A stretch of DNA of 5,301 nt from Phycisphaerales bacterium (GTDB lineage: Bacteria; Planctomycetota; Phycisphaerae; SM23-33): positions 1-5,301 of the forward strand of contig PMYM01000120.1 of assembly GCA_003171235.1 (NCBI GenBank). Reading direction: 5' to 3'. Under the pieces are notes generated by a model that did not search any database, was not told the origin of the DNA, and saw only the letters and a program-made list of their open reading frames with translations. A program made the position numbers and the translations under genes. Shown here piece after piece: positions 1 through 5,279 of this stretch. Numbering within the stretch: the stretch's first letter is position 1; every line of letters begins with the position of its first letter.

Positions 1-414
1 ATGATCGGCGTCAACAACCTCTGGGGCAACGGCAACACGCCCGAGGAAATCGTCGAGGGCGTGGGCGCCGTCGTGGCCGCGCTGCGCGCGGGTTTCCCGC
101 AGGCCAAGGTCCTGGTCCTGGGCGTGCTGCCCACCGACCCCGACCCTCAGGCTGAAATCCGCCGCCGGGTCAAGGCCCTCAACATGGGCCTGTCGCGCCT
201 GCGCGAGGGCCAGAGCGTCCGCTTCCTGGACTTCGGCCCCAAGATGCTTGCGGCCGACGGCTCCATCTCGAAAGACATAATGAAGGACGGCCTGCACCCC
301 ACGGCCAAGGGCTACCAGGTCTGGCTGGACAACGTCAACCCGGTGCTCTGGGATATGCTTGGCCTGCCCGCCAGCCAGGCGGCGACGCGCAGATCGCAGT
401 TGGAAAAAGACTAG
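1..414 (+). CDS. GDSL/SGNH-family esterase (PAF-acetylhydrolase-like), C-terminal part
   Basis: The last 137 residues of a probable SGNH-hydrolase, cut by the left edge of the window. The reading frame is open at base 1, and the first visible Met lies inside the family's block III (MIGVNN, normally preceded by a beta strand), so it is almost certainly internal. Visible family marks are G3-V-N-N, where an Asn normally forms the oxyanion hole; LVLGVLP near residues 38-43 followed by a Pro/Asp-rich loop, as in platelet-activating-factor acetylhydrolase-type enzymes; and block V K-DGLHP at 95-100, whose D96 and H99 would be the catalytic Asp and His. The nucleophilic Ser of block I lies upstream and cannot be seen. 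The family removes acyl or acetyl groups from lipids or glycans; the substrate here is unknown. The gene converges with moxR. Its last codons and stop fall inside the left arm of an inverted repeat (402-437). Confidence 0.85.
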   Translation: MIGVNNLWGNGNTPEEIVEGVGAVVAALRAGFPQAKVLVLGVLPTDPDPQAEIRRRVKALNMGLSRLREGQSVRFLDFGPKMLAADGSISKDIMKDGLHPTAKGYQVWLDNVNPVLWDMLGLPASQAATRRSQLEKD

Positions 415-463
415 CCGCGAACAGCGCGAACATCGCCAACAGGAAGAAGAATCGAGATTGTAA

Positions 464-498
464 GGTGGGAGGAACCGCCCGCAGGGCGGTCTCCCACC
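464..498. repeat. Perfect-arm hairpin
   Basis: GGTGGGAG (464-471) pairs with CTCCCACC (491-498), then after a two-base bulge ACCGCCC (474-480) pairs with GGGCGGT (484-490) around a three-base loop GCA. That gives about 15 base pairs. The following sequence is pyrimidine-rich but not a clean T-run, so it could assist termination of the esterase transcript or be a dispersed palindromic repeat. It has no partner on the other side of the foldback. Confidence 0.6.
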
Positions 499-517
499 GC
501 CGTTCTTTCCTTTATAG

Positions 518-550
518 CCCCCGACGTAAGTCGGGGGTTCCCTTTCATTT
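518..550 (+). terminator. Probable terminator of the esterase gene
   Basis: Stem CCCCCGAC (518-525) pairs with GTCGGGGG (530-537) around the loop GTAA. It is followed by the T-rich TTCCCTTTCATTT. It lies about 100 bases after the esterase stop. The T-tract is broken by C residues, so termination may be moderate. The stem sequence is shared with the opposite-strand terminator at 588-614. Confidence 0.5.
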
Positions 551-587
551 CTTTCTTGGTTCGTTATGTCACAGAAGCAAGCAGAAC

Positions 588-614
588 AAAAAACCCCCCG
601 ACTCACGTCGGGGG
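588..614 (-). terminator. Probable intrinsic terminator of moxR
   Basis: Read on the minus strand, CCCCCGAC pairs with GTCGGGGG (plus-strand positions 595-614) around the loop GTGA. One G (594) and six T residues (plus-strand A588-593) follow. This is a typical intrinsic terminator, about 100 bases beyond the moxR stop at 717. It marks the end of the minus-strand transcription unit, so moxR has no co-transcribed gene after it. Confidence 0.65.
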
Positions 615-671
615 CTATATAAACTTGTCTTTCGGTTCGCGATGTTCGCGTTGTTCGCGGCTAATTGTTTT

Positions 672-709
672 CCGCACTCCGCACTCCGCACTTCCGCACT
701 TCGCACTTC
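672..709. repeat. Short tandem array of a CCGCACT unit
   Basis: Five near-consecutive copies of (C)CGCACT start at about 672, 679, 686, 694 and 702. Extra T residues shift the last two copies out of strict 7-base phase. The array sits eight bases after the end of moxR, between its stop and the right arm of the foldback. It has no coding potential and no obvious role. Confidence 0.7.
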
Positions 710-716
710 TGCCGTA

Positions 717-1727
717 TCAGTCTTCCCGCTGCGGCACCGTATCCAGCACGCTCTGGATGACCTGGTCAGGCTGGATGCCCTCCGCCTGTCCCTCGAATGA
801 CAGTATCAGCCGGTGGCGCATGGCCGGCAGCACGCCGGGTCGGATGTCCTCGAAGCCCACGTTTGCCCGCCCGGCGACCAGTGCCCGCACCTTGGCCGCC
901 AGCAGGATGGCCTGGGCGGCCCGCGGGCTGGCCCCGTAACGGATGAACTTGCGGACATCCTGGGGGGCCTGCGGATTGGCCGGGTGCGTGGCCAGCGTCA
1001 GCCGGGCGATGTACCCGGTGACGTGGCTGGCCACGACGACCTGGCGGACGGCCTGGCGCATCTGCATCAGGCGGGCGGCGTCGGCCACCTTGGCCGCGGC
1101 CGGGAGCGAATCGCCCGTGGTTCGATTCAGAATTACCGCCAGCCCCGCCAGGTCCGGCCCCTCCAGCAGAATCTTGAACAGAAAGCGGTCAAGCTGGGCC
1201 TCCGGCAGCGGGTAGGTGCCCTCCATCTCCAGGGGGTTCTGCGTGGCCAGCACGAAGAAGGGCTCAGGCAAAACATGCCGCGTGCGGGCGACCGAGACGG
1301 TGCCCTCCTGCATGGCCTCCAACACGGCCGACTGGGTCTTGGGCGTGGCCCGGTTGATCTCGTCGGCCAAGATCAGGTTGCCGAAGATCGGCCCGCGCTG
1401 GAAGCGGAAGCCCTTGGCCCCGGCCTCGTCGGTGGTGACGATGCTGGTGCCGATGATGTCGGCGGGCATGAGGTCGGGGGTGAACTGGATGCGCGAGAAC
1501 TGCAGGTCCAGGGCCTCTCCCAGGGTGCGGACCAGCAGGGTCTTGCCCAGGCCCGGCACGCCTTCCAGCAGGGCATGCCCGCCGGCCAGCAGGCAGGCGA
1601 GCACCTGCTCGACCACCGGCTGCATGCCCACGATCACCTTGCCGACCTCGGCGCGGATGCCGGCGTAGTCGCGTTGGAAGTCCGCGGCGATACGGTCGAA
1701 ATCCTCATCGGGCGGCGTCTGGGTCAT
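717..1727 (-). CDS. MoxR-family AAA+ ATPase
   Basis: A 336-residue protein of normal length for MoxR ATPases, cytoplasmic chaperone-like AAA+ proteins often involved in maturing or activating partner complexes. Visible motifs: Walker A GVPGLGKT (56-63), QFTPDLMPADIIG (81-93), Walker B LILADEINR (118-126), sensor-1 region ATQNP (161-165), EGTYPLPEAQLDRF (169-182) with the putative Arg finger, and the sensor-2 helix GASPRA (265-270). All key residues look intact. The ATG at 1725-1727 was chosen because family similarity begins just after it. The frame stays open upstream to a TTG at 1853, but those 42 residues are Pro/Arg/Gly-rich and unlike the family. No strong Shine-Dalgarno is visible. The stop is followed by a good terminator. 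The usual DUF58 and von Willebrand factor A neighbours are absent. The 129-base gap to the upstream peptidase holds no convincing promoter, so read-through is possible. Confidence 0.93.
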   Translation of the reverse strand: MTQTPPDEDFDRIAADFQRDYAGIRAEVGKVIVGMQPVVEQVLACLLAGGHALLEGVPGLGKTLLVRTLGEALDLQFSRIQFTPDLMPADIIGTSIVTTDEAGAKGFRFQRGPIFGNLILADEINRATPKTQSAVLEAMQEGTVSVARTRHVLPEPFFVLATQNPLEMEGTYPLPEAQLDRFLFKILLEGPDLAGLAVILNRTTGDSLPAAAKVADAARLMQMRQAVRQVVVASHVTGYIARLTLATHPANPQAPQDVRKFIRYGASPRAAQAILLAAKVRALVAGRANVGFEDIRPGVLPAMRHRLILSFEGQAEGIQPDQVIQSVLDTVPQRED

Positions 1728-1856
1728 GCCCGACAGGATAATCGCCCCGCCCGGGAAGCTCAAAGGGTAACTGGCGGATTCGTTGCCGTGCCGGCGGCGC
1801 GGCAGGGGGCAGGGCGAGCGACTGCCAGGTTGCTCGTCAACTGGTCTGGCCAATTC

Positions 1857-3395
1857 CTAGCGCCGGCGGCGGAGCAGGGCGATGGCCCCGCAGGCCAGCA
1901 GCGAAAGTCCGGCGGGTTCGGGGGCGGAGTGGCCGAAGTTGGCCTCCAACTGCTGGTAGTCGGCAAAGGTCACGTAGCCGTCGCCGTTGAAGTCGCCCTG
2001 GCGCCAGGTCATGCCCGGCCCGGCGGCGAAGTTAGCCTCCAATATCTGGTAATCGGCGAAGGCCACCGTGGCGTCGGTGTTGGCGTCGCCCGGCAGGGCC
2101 ACCTGCGTCAGGGCCTTGAGGAACAGCACGTTATCGCCCGAGAGGCTCTGAATGTCGGTCCAGGTGGTCCCGTTGTTGCTGTAGTAAGTAAGCCCGACAG
2201 GATCGCCCGCATTGGTGTCCACCGCCAGGCGAAAGCTGTTGCCGCCGGACACGGCCGGCAGATTGATCGTCACCACGAAGTCCTCGCCGGCCCCCAGCAT
2301 GGGCGTGGCCGACAGGTCCACCACGTGATAGCCCGGCCAATCCAGCGTGCCGTTCTGGGTGCAGAGCAGGCCCGTGGGGGCGCTGCCGCTCCAGCCGCTG
2401 TAGACGCTGATGGTGTACTTTGCCCCGTAGTCCTGCGTGTACAGGCCCACGCTCTTGAGCAGTTGGGACTGGTCGGAAGTGAATCTGGCCGCGCCGTAGT
2501 TAATGCCCCAGAAGCTCATGGGGGCGTCGGTCTGGTTCTGGTAGACGGCCCGGTAGGATGTGGCCGGAGAAGCCCCGTAGGCCGTGCACTGCTTGGCGGC
2601 GTTGCCGTCGGCATACGAGAGCCAGAAGTAGCCGCCCTGGCCCCAAAGGCTGCCCCAACTGTTCTTGATCAGCCAGGCGCCCGGCGTGGCGGCGCTGGTG
2701 ACCTTTGTGTCGTCCCAGCCGATGATGGTGACGTCGTGGTTAATCACGGCGATGCCGCCGCAGTAGTAGCTGTTGCTGGCGGAGTTGTAGTAGGCCTGGT
2801 CGTAGTACATGGAGGTGGTCAGGACCCCGTTGGCCATGATGGCGCTCTTGATCTCGTCGCGCGAGGCGGCGTGGTTGGTGCCGCTGGCATCCAGGTAAAG
2901 CTGTGAGGTCAGCCAGGCCTGGCGGGGATAGCTGCCCACCGGGTCGCCGGTGGCGCCGGGGTAGGGATAGGCCGACTCCAATATGGGTCCGCGGCCGCGG
3001 GCGTAGTAGCCCAGGGCTTGGAAGCGGCTGCCGCCGGCCATGTCAATGCCGGTGTCGTTATTGCCATAGAAGCGGGCCAGGTGGGCCTCCGAGAAGTCAA
3101 CCAGGGCTGAGGATGGGTTGGTGATGTACCCCTGGCGCAGCAGGCTGGACTCCATGGCGGCCGTGGCGGCGAAGGACCAGCACACGCCGTGTGGATATTG
3201 GTCTTTGACCGGAGTTTCGTAGCTGTATGGGCCGGCGGTGCGGCCATCGTAATTGGTCGGCGGGGCGGCCTGGGCGGAACTGATCCCTGATACGCATGCC
3301 AAGGCAAAGGCCAAAAACGAAAGACACCCCGCCCTGCCATTGAATAGAAACTCCGACCCCAACGGCAGAAAGTGACCCGACTGGCGCAGCACCAT
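1857..3395 (-). CDS. Secreted papain-like (C1A) cysteine peptidase with lectin-like, dockerin-like and PEP-CTERM regions (copy A)
   Basis: 512 residues. A long n-region and hydrophobic core (about 25-37) end at an SSAQA-A signal-peptidase site near 43/44. The catalytic domain (about 45-265) has Q66 in PVKDQ, C72 in GVCWSF, H220 in INHDV and N245 in IKNSWG, a full C1A set. The Cys three residues before the nucleophile, present in papain, is His here, so that disulfide is missing. A region of about 280-430 (YQNQTDAP, ARFTSDQSQLLKSVGLYT) resembles the lectin-like domain that follows C1 peptidases in other prokaryotes. Two dockerin-type calcium loops follow: D437/N439/D441/D448, and D468/N470/D472/D479, each ending in an F-helix ADYQ-LEANF. 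The protein ends in a PEP-CTERM tail: PEP at 492-494, a hydrophobic stretch, then four Arg. There is no I29 propeptide. The start is supported by AAAGGA eight bases upstream. It is a paralogue of the gene at 3557-5080. Its substrate is unknown. Confidence 0.93.
   Translation of the reverse strand: MVLRQSGHFLPLGSEFLFNGRAGCLSFLAFALACVSGISSAQAAPPTNYDGRTAGPYSYETPVKDQYPHGVCWSFAATAAMESSLLRQGYITNPSSALVDFSEAHLARFYGNNDTGIDMAGGSRFQALGYYARGRGPILESAYPYPGATGDPVGSYPRQAWLTSQLYLDASGTNHAASRDEIKSAIMANGVLTTSMYYDQAYYNSASNSYYCGGIAVINHDVTIIGWDDTKVTSAATPGAWLIKNSWGSLWGQGGYFWLSYADGNAAKQCTAYGASPATSYRAVYQNQTDAPMSFWGINYGAARFTSDQSQLLKSVGLYTQDYGAKYTISVYSGWSGSAPTGLLCTQNGTLDWPGYHVVDLSATPMLGAGEDFVVTINLPAVSGGNSFRLAVDTNAGDPVGLTYYSNNGTTWTDIQSLSGDNVLFLKALTQVALPGDANTDATVAFADYQILEANFAAGPGMTWRQGDFNGDGYVTFADYQQLEANFGHSAPEPAGLSLLACGAIALLRRRR
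1905..2492 (-). repeat. Duplicated segment, copy A (pairs with 3608-4195)
   Basis: Codes for the lectin-like and dockerin-like regions of the downstream peptidase. It aligns without gaps to 3608-4195 at a constant offset of 1703 bases, with about 40 mismatches by eye. Two blocks are identical: 1905-2002 (98 bases) and 2035-2138 (104 bases). Most mismatches cluster at 2139-2270. Outside this segment, 2933-3002 is also identical to 4633-4702 (70 bases, offset 1700). Confidence 0.88.
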
Positions 3396-3403
3396 ACGCG
3401 GTT

Positions 3404-3409
3404 TCCTTT
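3404..3409 (-). promoter_or_regulatory. Ribosome binding site of peptidase copy A
   Basis: AAAGGA on the minus strand, eight bases before the ATG at 3393-3395. It aligns with the stronger AAAGGAGG of the paralogue and fixes this ATG as the start. Confidence 0.75.
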
Positions 3410-3418
3410 CGAGGTGAT

Positions 3419-3447
3419 ATTCTAACGCAGATCGGCGATTTTGAAAA
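3419..3447 (-). promoter_or_regulatory. Putative sigma-70-type promoter of peptidase copy A
   Basis: Minus strand: -35 TTTTCA (3442-3447), a 17-base spacer, and -10 TAGAAT (3419-3424), with 23 bases from the -10 to the ATG. The same hexamer and spacing recur before the paralogue, along with a shared CCGATC in the spacer and GTTAGAATAT around the -10. That conservation in otherwise diverged upstream DNA is the main support. Confidence 0.6.
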
Positions 3448-3496
3448 CGGCGTATTCATGCGGAACTGCCCTGCCGGCTGCAAAAGCAGCGAGCGG

Positions 3497-3522
3497 CCCC
3501 GGAAAGAAACCGCATGCCGGGG
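3497..3522 (-). terminator. Weak candidate terminator after peptidase copy B
   Basis: CCCCGG (3497-3502) can pair with CCGGGG (3517-3522) around a 14-base loop, about 35 bases after the copy B stop. A second small hairpin, GCTGC-AAAA-GCAGC, lies at 3477-3490. Neither is followed by a proper T-run on the minus strand, so transcription may continue into copy A. Confidence 0.3.
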
Positions 3523-3556
3523 TTCTTATGACGGCGCTTTGCGGCGAGAGGATCAT

Positions 3557-5080
3557 CTACCTTTGCCTCCGCCGCAACATCGCCAGTCCACCCAAGGCCA
3601 GCAGGGCAAGTCCGGCGGGTTCGGGGGCGGAGTGGCCGAAGTTGGCCTCCAACTGCTGGTAGTCGGCAAAGGTCACGTAGCCGTCGCCGTTGAAGTCGCC
3701 CTGGCTCCAGGTCATGCCCGGCCCGGTGGCGAAGTTGGCCTCCAATATCTGGTAATCGGCGAAGGCCACCGTGGCGTCGGTGTTGGCGTCGCCCGGCAGG
3801 GCCACCTGCGTCAGGGCCTTGAGGAACAGCACGTTATCGCCGTCCAGGCCTTGCATGTCGGTCCAGGTGTTCCCGTCGTTGCTGTAATAAGTCAGGCCGG
3901 CCGGGTCGCCCGAGTTTGTGTCCATCGCCAGGCGATTGCTGGCGCCGCCGGACACGGCCGGTAGATTGATCGTAACCACGAAGTCCTCGCCCGCCCCCAG
4001 CATGGGCGTGGCCGACAGGTCCACCACGTGATAGCCCGGCCAGTCCAGCGTACCGTTCTGGGTGCAGAGCAGGCCGGTGGGGGCGCTGCCGCTCCAGCCG
4101 CTGTAGATGCTGATGGTGTACTTCGCCCCGTAGTCCTGCGTGTACAGGCCCACGCCCTTGAGCAGTTGGGACTGGTCGGAGGTGAAACGGGCGGCGCCGT
4201 AATCCATGCCCGAGTAGATCGAGGGGGCGTCGGTCTGGTTCTGGTAGATGTTACGGTAGGCCTTGGCCGGGGCGGCCAGGTAGGCCGTGCACTCCCGCCC
4301 GGCGACGCTGTCGTTGTATGACAGCCAGAAGTAGCCGTCCTGGCCCCAGCCGCTTCCCCAACTGTTCTTTACCAGCCAGGCGCCCGTGCCGCCGGCGGTG
4401 AGCTTGGTGTCGTCCCAGCCGACCAGGTCCACCTCGTGATTGGCAAAGGTGCGGCGGCGGTTGTAGTAGGTGCAGTCGGAGGCGTTGTAGGCGCTGCCCT
4501 TCCAGTACATCGAGCTGGTCACCGTGCCATAGCCCATGATGGCGCTTTTGAGCTCGTCGCGCGAGACGGCGTGGTTGGTGCCGCCGGCGTCCATGTACAG
4601 GACCGACGACAGCCAGGCTTGGCGGGCGTAGTTGCCCACCGGGTCGCCGGTGGCGCCGGGGTAGGGATAGGCCGACTCCAATATGGGTCCGCGGCCGCGG
4701 GCATAGTAGCCCAGGCAGTAGTCGCGAAAGCCGCCGGCAAGGTTGGCGCCGGTATCGTTGTTTCCGTAAAAGCGGGCAACGTGGCCTTCGGAATAATCCA
4801 CCAGGGCCGAGGAGGGGTCGGTGAGGTAGCCTTGGCGGAGCATGCTGCTCTCGACGGCGCCGGTGGCGGCGAAGGCCCAGCACGTGCCGTAATTGCCCTG
4901 GTCCTTGACGGGCGAGACGTAGCTGTAAGGCCCGGCCGTCCGGCTGTCGTAATCCGTCGGCAGCGCCGCCTGGGCAATGCCGGCTTGGACCAGACAGGCC
5001 AAAACCACCCAAGCCAGGACAAAAAGACGGACTCGCTCCGCTCCTCGCCCCAATAAGTTACTCGATCGGCGCAGCAACAT
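3557..5080 (-). CDS. Secreted papain-like (C1A) cysteine peptidase with lectin-like, dockerin-like and PEP-CTERM regions (copy B)
   Basis: 507 residues from the ATG at 5078-5080. This start has AAAGGAGG six bases upstream and gives an N-terminus (MLLRRS) matching copy A (MVLRQS); the more upstream ATG at 5146 would place the promoter inside the gene. The signal peptide has a hydrophobic core at about 19-34 and an IAQA-A cleavage site near 38/39. Catalytic residues: Q61 in PVKDQ, C67 in GTCWAF, H215 in ANHEV, N239 in VKNSWG. The papain-type Cys three residues before the nucleophile is replaced by Tyr. A lectin-like region covers about 275-425. Dockerin-type loops have D431/N433/D435/D442 and D462/N464/D466/D473. 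The PEP motif at 486-488 precedes a hydrophobic stretch and RRRQR. There is no propeptide. The protein is probably exported by Sec and retained at the envelope. It differs most from copy A just before the catalytic His (about 190-214), which may mean different substrate preference. Confidence 0.93.
   Translation of the reverse strand: MLLRRSSNLLGRGAERVRLFVLAWVVLACLVQAGIAQAALPTDYDSRTAGPYSYVSPVKDQGNYGTCWAFAATGAVESSMLRQGYLTDPSSALVDYSEGHVARFYGNNDTGANLAGGFRDYCLGYYARGRGPILESAYPYPGATGDPVGNYARQAWLSSVLYMDAGGTNHAVSRDELKSAIMGYGTVTSSMYWKGSAYNASDCTYYNRRRTFANHEVDLVGWDDTKLTAGGTGAWLVKNSWGSGWGQDGYFWLSYNDSVAGRECTAYLAAPAKAYRNIYQNQTDAPSIYSGMDYGAARFTSDQSQLLKGVGLYTQDYGAKYTISIYSGWSGSAPTGLLCTQNGTLDWPGYHVVDLSATPMLGAGEDFVVTINLPAVSGGASNRLAMDTNSGDPAGLTYYSNDGNTWTDMQGLDGDNVLFLKALTQVALPGDANTDATVAFADYQILEANFATGPGMTWSQGDFNGDGYVTFADYQQLEANFGHSAPEPAGLALLALGGLAMLRRRQR
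3608..4195 (-). repeat. Duplicated segment, copy B (pairs with 1905-2492)
   Basis: The matching copy of the duplicated 3' coding segment. Its identity to 1905-2492 extends through synonymous positions, including two fully identical blocks at 3608-3705 and 3738-3841. This points to recent duplication or later gene conversion, not only protein-level constraint. Confidence 0.88.
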
Positions 5081-5086
5081 AAGGGG

Positions 5087-5094
5087 CCTCCTTT
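5087..5094 (-). promoter_or_regulatory. Strong ribosome binding site of peptidase copy B
   Basis: AAAGGAGG on the minus strand with a six-base spacer to the ATG at 5078-5080. It is close to the ideal anti-16S complement and decides the start in favour of this ATG over the one 66 bases upstream. Confidence 0.85.
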
Positions 5095-5103
5095 GGAAGA
5101 TAT

Positions 5104-5132
5104 ATTCTAACCCTGATCGGGGGTTTTGGGAA
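5104..5132 (-). promoter_or_regulatory. Putative sigma-70-type promoter of peptidase copy B
   Basis: Minus strand: -35 TTCCCA (5127-5132), a 17-base spacer, and -10 TAGAAT (5104-5109), with 23 bases to the ATG, the same geometry as copy A. The -35 is a 4-of-6 match to the sigma-70 consensus. A tandem decamer lies just upstream. Confidence 0.6.
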
Positions 5133-5138
5133 CCAAGA

Positions 5139-5158
5139 GATTTCAAGCGATTTCAAGC
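5139..5158 (-). repeat. Perfect tandem decamer upstream of the copy B promoter
   Basis: Two exact head-to-tail copies of GCTTGAAATC (minus strand) end six bases upstream of the putative -35. The ten-base period equals about one helical turn, so it could be a paired binding site for a regulator. It is absent from the copy A upstream region. A chance duplication is also possible. Confidence 0.6.
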
Positions 5159-5163
5159 ACGGC

Positions 5164-5209
5164 GGAGTGGCATGGCCGCTCCCGCAGGGACGGGCATGTG
5201 AGACACTCC
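5164..5209. repeat. Imperfect palindromic intergenic repeat
   Basis: GGAGTG (5164-5169) can pair with CACTCC (5204-5209), CATG (5171-5174) with CATG (5195-5198), and TCCC (5180-5183) with GGGA (5187-5190) around GCA, with small bulges. The composition resembles REP-like intergenic palindromes. Nothing suggests it is translated. Confidence 0.45.
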
Positions 5210-5279
5210 CAGACAGCAACGCCTTACCTGTATATCCAAGACATCGACGGTGGTCGTGGTTTTTCATGGCCGCCGCAGC

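Larger units (their letters stand above)
402..673. repeat. Large nested foldback element with inverted-repeat ends
   Basis: This stretch fills the esterase-moxR intergenic region. The left arm (402-437) and the reverse complement of the right arm (638-673) match at about 31 of 36 positions by eye; the core 412-437/638-663 matches at 24 of 26. Each arm carries a 9-base-period direct repeat of GCGAACA. Weaker similarity continues inward for roughly another 15 bases. Nested inside are two copies of one hairpin sequence in opposite orientations (513-539 and 592-619) and a third hairpin (464-498). No target-site duplication and no coding capacity were found. It could be a MITE or REP-like non-autonomous repeat, or simply opposed dispersed repeats. 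The left arm includes the end of the esterase gene. Confidence 0.65.

Noticed and set aside
402..709. CRISPR array in the repeat-rich intergenic region
   Set aside because: The repeats are inverted or are 7-base tandem units without regular spacers, and no cas gene is present.
465..939. Plus-strand open frames across the intergenic region and the 3' end of moxR
   Set aside because: They run through hairpins and tandem repeats, have low-complexity Ser/Arg-rich translations and no ribosome site, and overlap moxR antisense.
1728..1853. N-terminal extension of moxR to a TTG at 1853
   Set aside because: The extra 42 residues do not resemble MoxR proteins, and the ATG at 1727 starts at the usual distance before the Walker A motif.
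1728..1856. Promoter for moxR from a TTGACG on the minus strand in the gap
   Set aside because: No acceptable -10 lies at a suitable distance, so the hexamer is probably chance in this sequence.
813..2906. Long plus-strand open frame of 697 codons opposite moxR and peptidase copy A
   Set aside because: It is antisense to two genes with clear catalytic motifs. Its translation is rich in Gly, Ala, Val, His and Gln without any domain, and a similar stretch recurs opposite copy B only because the DNA is duplicated.
4966..5080. Tat signal peptide on copy B because of the RR at residues 4-5
   Set aside because: The residues after RR do not fit the twin-arginine motif, the hydrophobic core is too far away, and the paralogue lacks the pair. 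Sec export is more likely.
5081..5146. N-terminal extension of peptidase copy B to the ATG at 5146
   Set aside because: It would place the ribosome site and the promoter-like elements inside the coding sequence and break the match with the copy A N-terminus.
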